Under the pieces are notes generated by a model, which was given only the letters and a program-made list of their open reading frames with translations, had not been told where the DNA came from and made no database searches. Both the position numbers and the translations under genes were made by a program. A stretch of DNA of 56,260 nucleotides, taken from NCBI GenBank assembly GCA_964551525.1, contig CAZKCH010000002.1:1-56260 (forward strand), in the 5' to 3' direction. Numbering within the stretch: the stretch's first letter is position 1; the number at the start of each line of letters is the position of its first letter. The stretch comes from GWA2-46-15 sp964551525 (lineage in GTDB: Bacteria; Patescibacteriota; Minisyncoccia; Minisyncoccales; GWA2-46-15). Below are positions 8,247 to 16,871 of the stretch, piece after piece.

Positions 8247-10031
8247 CTACTTCCACTTTGCTTCGATAATTTTTTCTGGCCAGCGGGCCTTTATTTTTTT
8301 AAAGTCCCGACAATTAACTTGATGAATCGATGCGCCCTTGTTTTTCGCCACGTAAGCGGCGATTTCTTGGCCCGGCTGGGGCCGGCAGCACTTGGCCAAA
8401 ATATAACCGACATTGGTTTTTCCGCCAATGATTATACCGGGTTTTATCTGCTTATCAAGGGACCTTGCCGCAATGATCGGCTCTTTCGGTTTGAGTAATT
8501 TTTTCTGTCTGGTTGGAAAAAATTTTTCTCTAAACGCCTTAAAGCCGCTGAAGATATTTATGCCCACCCGTTTTTTAATATGGGATTTGGCCAAACCGGT
8601 TTTAACCAGCTTGAGCCAATCGCGGCTCGGCCATCTCTTTCTATCTACCATAATTTCCACCACGTCGCCATTTTTTAAAACACCGGAGAGAGGCGAGATT
8701 TTGCCGTTTATCTTGGCGCCAACGCAATGATCGCCCAACTCTGAATGGACGGCGTAAGCTAAATCAATCGGGCAGGCGCCTTCGGGTAAATCAATAATGT
8801 CGCCTTTGGGAGTAAAGATGAAAACCCGGTTTTTGAAAAAGTCGGTTTTTAGTTGTTCCAAAAACTCTTGGGGCGACTTATTTTCTTTTTGCCAGTTGAC
8901 CAATTGTTGGACCCAGGCAAATTGAGGATTCCTCTGTCTTAAATCAACACCTTGTTTTTTTGCCCAGTGGGCGCAGATGCCGTATTCGGCGTTTTCGTGC
9001 ATTTCTTTGCTTCTGATTTGGACTTCGATAATTTTTCCTTCTTCGCAGAAAACCGTGGTATGGAGCGATTGGTAGCCGTTGGGTTTGGGAAAAGCAATGT
9101 AGTCCTTGATTCTTTTCGGCAAGGGCCGCCAATATTGATGAACCATGCCTAACATTTCATAGCAGTCTTTGACGTCTTCCACGATTATTCTGATGGCGGC
9201 CAGATCATAGATCCGGTCGAAATTCATGTCGTACCTCAATAATTTTCGGTACAAGCTGTAATATGATTTTAGGCGCGTCTGGATTTCGATAAAACCCACC
9301 TTTTCTTTTTTCAAGTGTTTGGTGAGAATGTCTTTGGCGCGGTCAAGGTATTTTCTTGCCTGGTCGTGCCGCGGCTTGGCGTTTTCCATCACCCATTGGT
9401 ATTCTTTCGGATAAAGATAGGGGAAGGCAAGATTGTCCAGTTTGGTTTTAATCCGTTTCATACCCAGACGGTCGGCAATGGGGGAAAAGATTTCTATTGT
9501 TTCTAAGGCAATGCGCTGCTGTTTCTCTTTGGGAATATATTGCAGTGTTTCCATATTATGAGTGCGGTCCGCCAGCTTTATCAAAATTACCCGGATATCT
9601 TCGGCCATGGCGAAAAACACTCTTCTTAGATTTTCAATTTCCAGGTTTATCGGCCTCTCTTTTCTTTGCTGGATGGGAGCGATTTCCAATTTTTGCTTTG
9701 AAAGCCGGAGTTTGCCTAACTTAGAAACTCCTTCGACAAGCAACAGCACTTCTTTGCCGAATTTCTTTTCAATTTCTTGGGGAGAAACCTTAGTGTCATC
9801 GATAACATCGTGCAAAAGCGCGGCGACAATGGCGGCCGCGTCAATTTTAAAACGGCTGAGGATTAGGGCGGTTCGGAGCGGATGGATGATATAGTCCTCG
9901 CCGGAAAGGCGTTTTTGTCCCTGGTGGGCGGCCGTAGCAAATTCAAAACCGGCCAAAATTAGCTTTTTGTCCTCGCTTTGATAATTTTTTAGAATTTCTT
10001 CAAGAGTTTGTTTCGGCATCGCTTTTAACAT
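8247..10031 (-). CDS. rel: RelA/SpoT-type (p)ppGpp synthetase/hydrolase
   Basis: 594 aa, cytoplasmic alarmone enzyme of the stringent response. It has an N-terminal HD hydrolase (HPLRTALILSR, ALLHDVIDDT with the His-Asp pair at 74-75). The synthetase domain follows (YDLAAIRIIVED, DYIAFPKPNGYQSLHTTV, EVQIRSKEMHENAEYG), then TGS (FTPKGDIIDLPEGACPIDLAYAVHSE). The C-terminus ends soon after the CC-containing zinc-finger-like segment (AKCCRPQPGQEI), so the usual final ACT domain is missing. Both catalytic halves look intact, so it should be bifunctional. The start overlaps topA's end by 32 nt; a second ATG at 10019 is equally possible. Confidence 0.94.
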   Translation of the reverse strand: MLKAMPKQTLEEILKNYQSEDKKLILAGFEFATAAHQGQKRLSGEDYIIHPLRTALILSRFKIDAAAIVAALLHDVIDDTKVSPQEIEKKFGKEVLLLVEGVSKLGKLRLSKQKLEIAPIQQRKERPINLEIENLRRVFFAMAEDIRVILIKLADRTHNMETLQYIPKEKQQRIALETIEIFSPIADRLGMKRIKTKLDNLAFPYLYPKEYQWVMENAKPRHDQARKYLDRAKDILTKHLKKEKVGFIEIQTRLKSYYSLYRKLLRYDMNFDRIYDLAAIRIIVEDVKDCYEMLGMVHQYWRPLPKRIKDYIAFPKPNGYQSLHTTVFCEEGKIIEVQIRSKEMHENAEYGICAHWAKKQGVDLRQRNPQFAWVQQLVNWQKENKSPQEFLEQLKTDFFKNRVFIFTPKGDIIDLPEGACPIDLAYAVHSELGDHCVGAKINGKISPLSGVLKNGDVVEIMVDRKRWPSRDWLKLVKTGLAKSHIKKRVGINIFSGFKAFREKFFPTRQKKLLKPKEPIIAARSLDKQIKPGIIIGGKTNVGYILAKCCRPQPGQEIAAYVAKNKGASIHQVNCRDFKKIKARWPEKIIEAKWK

Positions 10032-12117
10032 TAGTCGGACAGTCCTTATTACTGCATTTCACTTTTCCCCAGCGGCTTTTGCCCATAATCCAGCCGCATT
10101 CTTGGCAATTTTCGCCCGTGGGTTTGTCCCACATGGCAAAATCGCAATCGGGCCAGCGAGAGCAGCCGTAAAATATTTTTCTCTTTCTCGTTATCCTTTC
10201 CACGATCTCACCCTGTTTACACTTGGGGCAGGCGATCCCCAATGATTTAAAAAGATGTTTTTTGTATTTGCATTCAGGATATTTTGAGCAGGCGTAAAAC
10301 TTGCCGAAGCGGCTGATTTTAACTACCAGGGGATTTTGGCAAAGAGGGCAGGTCTCGCCGTCGACTTCTTTAGAGATATCTTTTAAAACATCTTTTTTAG
10401 AAACCTCTTTTTCTTTTATTTTCAGGCGTTCTTTAAACGGCTGGTAAAAATCATTGATGACCGGTTGCCATTCTTTTTTGCCGCCAGAAATCAAATCAAG
10501 ATTCTCCTCCATTTTGGCAGTAAAATTAATATCAACGATTTCCGGGAAATGCTTGACCAAAACGCTATTGACCAAAATGCCGATGTCAGCCGGGAAAAAC
10601 AGTTTTTTGTCATCTTTTTTGATATAACCCCGAGTTTGAATGGTGTCTAAGGTCGGGGCGTAGGTTGAGGGCCGGCCAATGCCGAGTTTTTCCAAGGTCT
10701 TGATCAGCGTCGCTTCGGAATAACGGCCCGGTGGTTTGGTGAAATGCTGTTCTGGTAGCAGTTTAACCAATTTTAGCGCTTCATCCTTTTGCAAAGCCGG
10801 CAGTTCGGCTTCTTCGATTTTCAGGGGATAGATCTTGAGAAAGCCGTCGAATTTCAGCGTTTGCCCCGTAGCATGTAGTAGGTAGTTAGTTAAAGAGTTA
10901 ATAGCAGAGACGTCGACTGCGGTTGAATCAAAAACTGCCTCCGGCATTTGTGATGCTAAGAATCGCCGCCAGATTAAATCGTAAAGTTTTAATGCGGCAC
11001 TATCGAAATTTTCATCCCCCGGATTTTTAAAAGGATCGGTAGGTCGAATAGCTTCGTGAGCTTCTTGAGCTGACTTTGACTTGGTTTTGTATTTGCGGGA
11101 AAATCCCGGCCAATAACTTTTGCCGAAATTCTCAAGAATATATTTTTGCGCCGCGGCCAGAGACGATTCCGAAAGATTAAGAGAATCAGTGCGGTGGTAG
11201 GTGATATGGCCCCTTTCGTATAACTGTTGGGCTAAGCGCATGGTATATTTCGCCGGATATCTGAATCTTTGCCACGCCTCTTGTTGTAAAGAAGAAGTGG
11301 TGAATGGCGGCAAAGGGCTTTTACTCGTTTCTTTCTGTTCAATGTTTGCCACGGCATAATCGGCGTTTTCTAGATCTTTAACAATCAATGCCGCTTCCTC
11401 TTTTGTTTTAATCCCGAGCTTTGGAATTACTTTTCCGTCTTTTTGAACCAAAACCGACTTAAATTCGTTATTTGTTTGGTACTTGGTACTTGGTACTTGG
11501 GATTTTTGCAGCAATGCTGTGACGGTATGGTATTCTTCCGGTTTAAAATTATTGATTTCTTCTTCGCGTTCGGCAATGAGTCGGACCGCCACTGATTGAA
11601 CTCTGCCCGCGGAAAGGCCCTGAGCCACTTTTTTCCAGAGAAAAGGGGAGAGTTTGTAGCCGACAATCCGATCTAAAACCCTTCTCGCCTGTTGGGCATT
11701 GACCAGATTCATATCAATTTCCCGGGGATTTTTCAGCGCTTCTTTGATTGCCGTTTCCGTGATTTCGTGAAAAACAATTCGTTGATACGTTTTTCCTTTT
11801 TCCTTTTTACCTTTTAATTTGTCGAGGCCCAAGGCCTCGACAAGGTGCCAAGAAATGGCTTCTCCTTCCCGGTCTTCATCGGTTGCCAAAACAATGCTCG
11901 CCGCGGTTTTTACCAGTTTTTTTAGATTAGCAATGGTTTTTTTTGCCTTGAGGGGAATGGCGTATTCCGGTTCAAAATTGTTTTTGACATCAATGCCGAG
12001 CTTGTTGGTCGGCAAATCCCGGATGTGGCCCATACTGGCTTCAACCTGAAAACCGCTTCCCAAGAAGCGCGCAATCGTTTTGGCCTTAGTCGGGCTTTCT
12101 ACTAAGATAAGTTTCAT
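10000..12117 (-). CDS. topA: DNA topoisomerase I
   Basis: 705 aa type IA topoisomerase that relaxes negative supercoils. The Toprim domain is at the N-terminus (LVESPTKAKTI, ATDEDREGEAISWHL). The active-site Tyr307 lies in GHITYHRTDS. The C-terminus holds three Cys4 zinc ribbons (CPLC...CSKYPEC; CPKC...CSRWPDC; CQEC...CSNKDC). At least three short stretches are encoded by heptamer tandem repeats: residues ~103-111 (11790-11817), ~206-216 (11476-11500) and ~405-415 (10875-10902). These look like neutral loop expansions. The gene is full length and divergent from the GGDEF unit. Confidence 0.97.
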   Translation of the reverse strand: MKLILVESPTKAKTIARFLGSGFQVEASMGHIRDLPTNKLGIDVKNNFEPEYAIPLKAKKTIANLKKLVKTAASIVLATDEDREGEAISWHLVEALGLDKLKGKKEKGKTYQRIVFHEITETAIKEALKNPREIDMNLVNAQQARRVLDRIVGYKLSPFLWKKVAQGLSAGRVQSVAVRLIAEREEEINNFKPEEYHTVTALLQKSQVPSTKYQTNNEFKSVLVQKDGKVIPKLGIKTKEEAALIVKDLENADYAVANIEQKETSKSPLPPFTTSSLQQEAWQRFRYPAKYTMRLAQQLYERGHITYHRTDSLNLSESSLAAAQKYILENFGKSYWPGFSRKYKTKSKSAQEAHEAIRPTDPFKNPGDENFDSAALKLYDLIWRRFLASQMPEAVFDSTAVDVSAINSLTNYLLHATGQTLKFDGFLKIYPLKIEEAELPALQKDEALKLVKLLPEQHFTKPPGRYSEATLIKTLEKLGIGRPSTYAPTLDTIQTRGYIKKDDKKLFFPADIGILVNSVLVKHFPEIVDINFTAKMEENLDLISGGKKEWQPVINDFYQPFKERLKIKEKEVSKKDVLKDISKEVDGETCPLCQNPLVVKISRFGKFYACSKYPECKYKKHLFKSLGIACPKCKQGEIVERITRKRKIFYGCSRWPDCDFAMWDKPTGENCQECGWIMGKSRWGKVKCSNKDCPTNVKSDAETNS
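10875..10902. repeat. Heptamer patch in topA (1)
   Basis: GTAGTAG, GTAGTTA, GTTAAAG and AGTTAAT form four imperfect 7-nt units on the plus strand, inside the topA coding region. Confidence 0.65.
11476..11500. repeat. Heptamer patch in topA (2)
   Basis: TTGGTAC repeated three times plus TTGG, with no mismatch. It encodes QVPSTKYQ on the minus strand in topA. Confidence 0.9.
11790..11817. repeat. Heptamer patch in topA (3)
   Basis: TTTTTCC, TTTTTCC, TTTTTAC and CTTTTAA form four 7-nt units encoding a Lys/Gly-rich loop (KLKGKKEKGKT) in topA. Confidence 0.75.
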
Positions 12118-12168
12118 AGATCGTTGATCTTTTTTACTTTACCATCAATTCTTGAAAATAATAAGTCC

Positions 12169-12205
12169 TCCGCGTTAATTATCCATACGGAGTGTTAGCA
12201 AGGAT
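12169..12205 (+). repeat. 37-nt dispersed element, copy 1
   Basis: Matches 24738-24774 at 31 of 37 positions. The shared blocks are TAATTATCC and GGAGTGTTAGCAAG. The inner eight bases (CCATACGG here) are the exact reverse complement of the other copy's CCGTATGG. Confidence 0.85.
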
Positions 12206-12221
12206 CAAAAATTCACGCGGC

Positions 12222-12249
12222 TTGACAAAACGTAGGTATTCGTTATAAT
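12222..12249 (+). promoter_or_regulatory. Consensus sigma-70-type promoter for GGDEF transcript
   Basis: TTGACA, 16 nt, TATAAT: perfect matches to both hexamers. It predicts a transcript starting near 12256 and a leader of about 250 nt before the GGDEF start codon. Confidence 0.8.
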
Positions 12250-12417
12250 ATATTCATGGACTGAATATTGTTGAAAGTCCATTTCTTTGGCCTGTTGGCA
12301 AGTTGTCACCAACCGATTCCTCCTTTTAGGTTCGTGGCCGAAGGCCGGCATGGGTGGATATTTTCGCCGATGGCGGCGCCTGCCAGCAGACCAAGGGACT
12401 GCTTTCTGGCTTGGCGG

Positions 12418-12448
12418 AAATTGTGGGAGGTCGGACCTCCCACAATTT
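12418..12448. repeat. 31-bp perfect palindrome, copy 2 (in GGDEF leader)
   Basis: Same 15-base arms as the copy in the TsaE domain, but with central base G. It lies 56 nt before the GGDEF start codon and would form a very stable hairpin in the leader RNA. It is not followed by a T-tract. Confidence 0.95.
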
Positions 12449-12504
12449 TGCCGCTAAACTAGAGAGCAGAATTCTCTGCCCCCATTTTTTTCCAAGGAGG
12501 AAAA

Positions 12505-13065
12505 ATGGAAACAGTTTTGTTGGCGATCTTGACGATCGCCGAGGGGGTTGCCATCGGCCTCCTTATAATCAGAATAAAGAAATTGTCTATTCTTGCCAGT
12601 CGGGATGGCCTGACTGGTTTGTTTAATCGTCGCGAGTTTGACCGTCTGTTGGCGCAGGCGGCCAGTCGGGTTCAGGTGAAAAACGGTCAAGAAATTTCTT
12701 TGATTATGATTGACATCGATCATTTCAAGAGATTTAACGATCGTTACGGTCATCGGGCAGGCGACTTTGTCCTTCGACGAGTCGCCGACATATTGGTGAA
12801 GGGGGTTCATTTGACCGATTTTGTTTGCCGGTATGGGGGAGAGGAAGTGGCGATTATCCTCTCCGGCATCAGTAAAAAAGTCGCGATGGCGATCGCGCAG
12901 CGGCTTAATGAAGCCGTCGCTGCTTCCGGGCTGGGAATAACTATCAGCTTGGGGGTGGCGACGTTCGACGCTGACGCCAGCAGTGTCGAAGGTTTGATTG
13001 AGGCTGCCGACTCGGCGCTCTACCGTGCCAAAGACGGCGGCCGGAATCAGGTCTGCTGTGCATAA
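12505..13065 (+). CDS. Membrane-anchored GGDEF diguanylate cyclase
   Basis: 186 aa. One N-terminal membrane helix (~3-24) is followed directly by a GGDEF domain: DGLTGLFNRREFD, IDIDHFKRFNDRYGH, active-site GGEEV (111-115) and SLGVA. The catalytic motif is the functional GGEEF-type, so it should make c-di-GMP. The inhibitory RxxD site is absent (HLTD in its place). No sensor domain is present. It is solitary, with its own consensus promoter, strong Shine-Dalgarno and terminator, and has no EAL or PilZ neighbour. Higher GC and this self-contained layout suggest acquisition by transfer, which is inference. Confidence 0.9.
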   Translation: METVLLAILTIAEGVAIGLLIIRIKKLSILASRDGLTGLFNRREFDRLLAQAASRVQVKNGQEISLIMIDIDHFKRFNDRYGHRAGDFVLRRVADILVKGVHLTDFVCRYGGEEVAIILSGISKKVAMAIAQRLNEAVAASGLGITISLGVATFDADASSVEGLIEAADSALYRAKDGGRNQVCCA

Positions 13066-13077
13066 AGTTCGTTAGAG

Positions 13078-13113
13078 AAACCGGGACGAAGTGCGTCTCC
13101 GGTTTTTCTTTTC
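13078..13113 (+). terminator. Intrinsic terminator after GGDEF gene
   Basis: AAACCGG/CCGGTTT stem with an inner GAC/GTC extension, then a T-rich run. Confidence 0.85.
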
Positions 13114-13117
13114 TATC

Positions 13118-13693
13118 TTATTTCATTGTGCGAAGTGGAGTTTCGCACAAGATTATTTCAGCGGTTTTTTTGAGGACTTCGCTGACGATTTTTTGTTCTG
13201 TCTTGCTGAATTTTTTGAGCACGAATTTTTCCAATGACTTTGAACCGGGAATATAATTTTCCGGTCGGCAGCCGAGTCGGATTCTGGTAAAGTTTTTTGT
13301 TTTCAAAGCGTTAATGATCGACTCGGCGCCTTTGTGGCCGGCTGCGCCGGCGTCTCGAGAAACTTTAATTTTACCAACGGGCAAATCCGCATCATCATGA
13401 ATTATAATTAACCTCCGTAGTAATTCTGCCATGGCAATCTTATTACGGTGGTTTAAAATTAGGGATTTAACCGCCCCGCCAGATTGATTCATAAATGTTT
13501 GGGGCTTGGCGAGGATTATTTTTTCACCATTAATTTCTCCTTCGCTTATCAAAGATCGGGCGCGGTCAAAGTTTTTCCAATCAGAAAAATCAGGCATTTG
13601 AGATTGGAAATTATCAATTGCCAAAAATCCCAGGCTGTGCCAGGTGTTTTGATATTGTTTGCCCGGATTGCCTAAACCAACAATCAGAAACAT
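13118..13693 (-). CDS. pth: Peptidyl-tRNA hydrolase
   Basis: 191 aa, recycles peptidyl-tRNAs released from ribosomes. Motifs in order are LIVGLGNPGKQYQNTWHSLGF (catalytic His about residue 19; the usual TRHN is changed to NTWHS), KPQTFMNQSG, IIIHDDADLPVGK (catalytic Asp) and GAAGHKGAESI. Length is standard. The upstream spacer holds a heptamer patch. It converges with the GGDEF gene. Confidence 0.95.
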   Translation of the reverse strand: MFLIVGLGNPGKQYQNTWHSLGFLAIDNFQSQMPDFSDWKNFDRARSLISEGEINGEKIILAKPQTFMNQSGGAVKSLILNHRNKIAMAELLRRLIIIHDDADLPVGKIKVSRDAGAAGHKGAESIINALKTKNFTRIRLGCRPENYIPGSKSLEKFVLKKFSKTEQKIVSEVLKKTAEIILCETPLRTMK

Positions 13694-13699
13694 ATTAGT

Positions 13700-13729
13700 A
13701 ATTTAGGAATTAGAAATTAGAATAATTAG
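13700..13729. repeat. Heptamer patch between pth and lepB
   Basis: AATTTAG, GAATTAG, AAATTAG and AATAATTAG: 7-nt units in the intergenic spacer, the last one two bases longer. Confidence 0.75.
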
Positions 13730-13753
13730 ATATTTATTATCATATCATCTTTC

Positions 13754-13781
13754 TTGCTTTTTCCCTAAAAACAGGTATAAT
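13754..13781 (+). promoter_or_regulatory. Promoter for leaderless lepB
   Basis: TTGCTT, 16 nt, TATAAT. The -10 box ends 6 nt before the lepB ATG, so the transcript should begin at the start codon. Confidence 0.7.
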
Positions 13782-13787
13782 TTAACC

Positions 13788-14339
13788 ATGATGAAGAATA
13801 TTTTAAGATCAATTCTCGAGGGCGCCAAAATCGTGGTTTTGTCGTTAGTGATCGTCATTCCCATCCGTTATTTTATTTTTCAGCCCTTTATCGTTAAGGG
13901 CGAATCAATGATGCCGAATTTTCAGAACGGCAATTATTTGATTATTGACGAGTTATCCTATCGTTTCCGGGAGCCCATTCGGGGAGAGGTGATTGTTCTG
14001 CGCTATCCTTATAATTCCAGCCAGCGGTATTTGAAAAGGGTAATCGGTTTGCCCGGGGAAACAATAGAAATCAACGGCACAGCGGTTAAAATCAGGGACA
14101 AGAACGGCCAAGAAATAGCCCTGAACGAATCCGTTTATCTGCCCGCGGGAACGATCACCGAGGGGGATATTGTTTTATTATTAAAGGATAATGAATATTT
14201 TGTTTTGGGCGATAATCGGGCTTTTTCTTCGGACTCGAGAAGTTGGGGTGTTCTGCCCGAAAGCAAGATTGTCGGCCGGGTTTTTTTACGGCTTTGGCCC
14301 ATCGACGAGATTGCCGCCTTTGCTGCTCCGGCGATTTAA
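13788..14339 (+). CDS. lepB: Signal peptidase I
   Basis: 183 aa membrane serine protease that removes signal peptides from exported proteins, of which this window encodes many. One N-terminal membrane helix (~12-32) precedes the catalytic Ser40 in KGESMMPNF and Lys83 in RYLKRVIGLPGE. VLGDNRAFSSDSRSWG is the box E signature. No Shine-Dalgarno is visible and the -10 box is 6 nt from the ATG. It is followed by hisS after 21 nt. Confidence 0.96.
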   Translation: MMKNILRSILEGAKIVVLSLVIVIPIRYFIFQPFIVKGESMMPNFQNGNYLIIDELSYRFREPIRGEVIVLRYPYNSSQRYLKRVIGLPGETIEINGTAVKIRDKNGQEIALNESVYLPAGTITEGDIVLLLKDNEYFVLGDNRAFSSDSRSWGVLPESKIVGRVFLRLWPIDEIAAFAAPAI

Positions 14340-14360
14340 GCGGTTTAATTATCATTACCC

Positions 14361-15665
14361 ATGGCTAAACAACCAAAATTACAATCGATCCAAGGCATGC
14401 ACGATGTTTTGCCCGAAGACCAGGTTTATTTTAAAAAGCTTTATCATCTGGCAGAATCGTTGGCTGAGTTTTACGGCTTTGGCCGTTTAGAGACGCCGAT
14501 TTTGGAATTCGCCGAGCTTTTTGAAAAAGGCACGGGCCAGACAACGGAAATCGTGGAAAAGCAGATGTTTCAGTTGCGCAGCCGCGGCGGGGATTTGCTC
14601 GCCCTGAGGCCAGAATTCACTCCCGGGGCAATGAGGGCTTTTCTCCAGCACGGCATGACGAATCTGCCCCAGCCAGTCAAACTTTATATGATCGGTCCGG
14701 TTTTTCGGCACGAAAGTCCGCAGGCCAACCGCTATCGCCAGTTCAATCAGATTGACTTTGAAGTTTTTGGCGAGAATAGTCCGGCCATTGACGCCCAGGT
14801 CATTCAGATTTTCTACAATCTTTTAGTGGAGCTGAAATTCAAAAATCCGATCATTGAAATTAATTCGATCGGCGCCAGTTGCTGCCGGCCGTATTTTAAA
14901 AAGATTTTAAACAGTTATCTCCGTTCCCGCTTTAATAATCTTTGTACTGATTGTAAAAGAAGGTTTAGGGACAATCCGCTGCGGGTTTTGGATTGCAAAG
15001 AGGAAAAATGCCAGCCGATTAAGGCCCAAGCGCCGCAGATTATTGATCACCTCTGCGAAGAATGCCACGATCATTTTAAAGAAACATTGGAATTTTTGGA
15101 CGAACTGGGTTTGCCCTATCGTTTGAATCCGTATTTAGTCAGGGGGCTTGATTATTATACGAAAACGGTTTTCGAGATTTTTGTTGACAGCAACAGCGGT
15201 TCAGTGGAGGGCGATGAAAAGAGCGCGCCCTTGGCCTTGGTCGGCGGCGGCCGGTTTGACGGTTTGGCAAAAATCATCGGCAATAAAGACGTGCCCGCCT
15301 GCGGCGGAGCGGCCGGAGTGGAAAGAATTATTAACGAGATGAAATCGAGGGGCCAAAGGTTTTCCGTTGAGCCGACTAAAGATGTTTTTCTTGCTCAAGT
15401 GGGGAATCTGGCCAAGAAAAAGTGTCTGAAGCTTTTCGAGGACTTTCGCAAAGAAAAGATTCCCGTTGGCGAATCATTATCCAAAGACAGTTTGAAAGTG
15501 CAGTTATCGCGGGCGGACCGGTTGAAGGCAAAATACACTTTGATTATCGGCCAGAAAGAGGCCTTAGAGAAAACCGTGATTTTAAGAGATATGATAAAAG
15601 GGACGCAGCAAACAATTAAAATGGACAAAGTGGTGAAGGAAGTAAAAAGAAAACTCAAGTCGTAA
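14361..15665 (+). CDS. hisS: Histidyl-tRNA synthetase
   Basis: 434 aa class II synthetase charging tRNA-His. It begins with IQGMHDVLPED. Motif 2 is FRHESPQANRYRQFNQID, LVRGLDYYTKTVFEI contains the histidine-A motif, and GGGRFDGL and a motif-3-like GGAAGVERII follow. The C-terminal anticodon-binding domain is complete. Cys pairs at ~180-235 suggest a zinc-binding insertion as in some HisRS subtypes (inference). Normal length. Confidence 0.96.
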   Translation: MAKQPKLQSIQGMHDVLPEDQVYFKKLYHLAESLAEFYGFGRLETPILEFAELFEKGTGQTTEIVEKQMFQLRSRGGDLLALRPEFTPGAMRAFLQHGMTNLPQPVKLYMIGPVFRHESPQANRYRQFNQIDFEVFGENSPAIDAQVIQIFYNLLVELKFKNPIIEINSIGASCCRPYFKKILNSYLRSRFNNLCTDCKRRFRDNPLRVLDCKEEKCQPIKAQAPQIIDHLCEECHDHFKETLEFLDELGLPYRLNPYLVRGLDYYTKTVFEIFVDSNSGSVEGDEKSAPLALVGGGRFDGLAKIIGNKDVPACGGAAGVERIINEMKSRGQRFSVEPTKDVFLAQVGNLAKKKCLKLFEDFRKEKIPVGESLSKDSLKVQLSRADRLKAKYTLIIGQKEALEKTVILRDMIKGTQQTIKMDKVVKEVKRKLKS

Positions 15666-15690
15666 ACCAATAACCAATACTAATAACTTA
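15665..15690. repeat. Short heptamer patch between hisS and rpsU
   Basis: AACCAAT occurs twice in tandem, followed by a degraded unit, in the 30-nt spacer. Confidence 0.55.
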
Positions 15691-15695
15691 AAAAT

Positions 15696-15935
15696 ATGGG
15701 TTTAGAAATCAAAAGACAAAGCCGAGAGACGAGCCAGGGATTAGTCAGGCGTTTCGGCCAAAAAATGCAGCGCAGCGGCATCTTAATAAGAGCGAGAAAA
15801 AATCGTTTTCGGAAAAGGGAAAAATCAGAAGGAGCAAGAAAAAAAGAGGCCTTGCGCCGGGAAGAGTTAAAGATTGAATACCGCAAGCTGGAAAAATTAG
15901 GGGCGGTTTTGCCGGATAAAAGGAGAAGAAGATAA
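15696..15935 (+). CDS. rpsU: Small ribosomal protein bS21
   Basis: 79 aa, highly basic. LVRRFGQKMQRSGILIRARKNRF matches the bS21 core pattern (LRRFKR...GVL...RRREFY), and the tail is Arg/Lys-rich as usual. It is directly followed by yqeY, an arrangement common in bacteria, which supports the call. It joins the 30S subunit near the anti-Shine-Dalgarno region. Confidence 0.82.
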   Translation: MGLEIKRQSRETSQGLVRRFGQKMQRSGILIRARKNRFRKREKSEGARKKEALRREELKIEYRKLEKLGAVLPDKRRRR

Positions 15936-15947
15936 AAGAAAATTAAA

Positions 15948-16445
15948 ATGGCGCTGCAGGAAAAAATCAGCCAGGACTTAAAGGAATCCCAGTTAAAAAG
16001 AGATGAACTGGGTGTTTCGGTTTTGAGAATGGCGCTGGCCGCTTTGCATAATAAAGAAATTGAGAAAAGGACAAAGCTTTCCAAAACCGAAGCGATCGAA
16101 AAATTAGAGGCCTTGAGTCGATTGAGCGACGAAGAGGTGCTGGAGATAATGGCCTCGGAGGCAAAAAAACGCCGAGAATCAATCGCGCTTTTTAAACAGG
16201 GCAATCGCCAGGATTTGGCCGGCAAAGAAGAAAAAGAACTGGCTTTTTTGGAAAAGTATTTGCCCAGCCAGTTTTCCGAATCAGAATTAAAAGAAATGGT
16301 TAAAGCGGCGGTTGTTAAAGCCGGCGCTGCTTCTCTGGCTGATATCGGCAAGGTGATGGGGATATTGGCGCCGCAGACAAAGAATCGGGCCGATGGCAGC
16401 CAGGTCAGCCGTTTGGTCAAAGAAGCGCTTCCCCCAGGCGTTTAG
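15948..16445 (+). CDS. yqeY: GatB/YqeY-domain protein
   Basis: 165 aa. The family pattern is clear: LQEKISQDLKESQLKRDELGVSVLRM, then EVLEIMASEAKKRRESI, and a GKVMGILAPQTKNRADGSQVSRLVKE tail as in the GatB tRNA-binding domain. Proposed role: tRNA-related, not well defined. It lies 12 nt after rpsU and just before ybeY in one operon. Confidence 0.9.
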   Translation: MALQEKISQDLKESQLKRDELGVSVLRMALAALHNKEIEKRTKLSKTEAIEKLEALSRLSDEEVLEIMASEAKKRRESIALFKQGNRQDLAGKEEKELAFLEKYLPSQFSESELKEMVKAAVVKAGAASLADIGKVMGILAPQTKNRADGSQVSRLVKEALPPGV

Positions 16446-16454
16446 GATTTGAAA

Positions 16455-16871
16455 ATGATTTACGTTTTCAACGCCATTTCAAAAAAAAGACAGGCCTTGG
16501 CGAAAAGGATCGCTCGCCAAGTTCTATCGAGAGAGGGCGCGAAAAAGGATTTAGCCATTGTTTTTTTAAAAGAGAAAGAAATTCAGCAGTTGAACCGAAG
16601 ATACCGTCACAAAAACCAGCCGACCGATGTGCTTGCTTTCGAGAGCAAAGAAAAAGCAAATTATCTCGGCGAAGTAGTTATTTGTCTTGATTGGGTCCGA
16701 AAAAATGCTAAAACCATGAAAATTAGTTTTGAATTAGAATGGGCAAGGGTTTTAATCCACGGCGTTCTTCATCTGCTCGGCTATGACCACGAGAAAGGCC
16801 GGGCCAAGGCAGAGAAAATGTTTAAAGTCCAAGAAAAATATCTTAAAACAATATGCTTTCAGGCCACTTAA
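16455..16871 (+). CDS. ybeY: Endoribonuclease YbeY
   Basis: 138 aa zinc-dependent endoribonuclease for rRNA maturation and ribosome quality control. The HGVLHLLGYDH metal-binding motif is intact, as is RYRHKNQPTDVLAF. ATG at 16455 is preferred over a TTG two codons earlier. It overlaps ftsA by 19 nt. Confidence 0.94.
   Translation: MIYVFNAISKKRQALAKRIARQVLSREGAKKDLAIVFLKEKEIQQLNRRYRHKNQPTDVLAFESKEKANYLGEVVICLDWVRKNAKTMKISFELEWARVLIHGVLHLLGYDHEKGRAKAEKMFKVQEKYLKTICFQAT

Larger units (their letters stand above)
12118..12504. other. 387-bp intergenic stretch between topA and the GGDEF gene
   Basis: No convincing gene. It contains, in order, a 37-nt dispersed element (12169-12205), a consensus sigma-70-type promoter (12222-12249), and a ~250-nt GC-rich leader that can form several hairpins. 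One example is GCCAGCAG pairing with CTGCTTTCTGGC around 12380-12410. The leader also holds a copy of the 31-bp palindrome (12418-12448) and ends with a strong Shine-Dalgarno AAGGAGG at 12494-12500. Short open frames inside the leader lack start signals and look accidental. Confidence 0.7.

Noticed and set aside
11476..11500. Heptamer run in topA as a frameshift or broken gene
   Set aside because: The frame stays open and all catalytic and zinc motifs on both sides are intact.
12268..12626. Open frames in the GGDEF leader
   Set aside because: No start signals, atypical composition, and they overlap the palindrome and the real gene in other frames.
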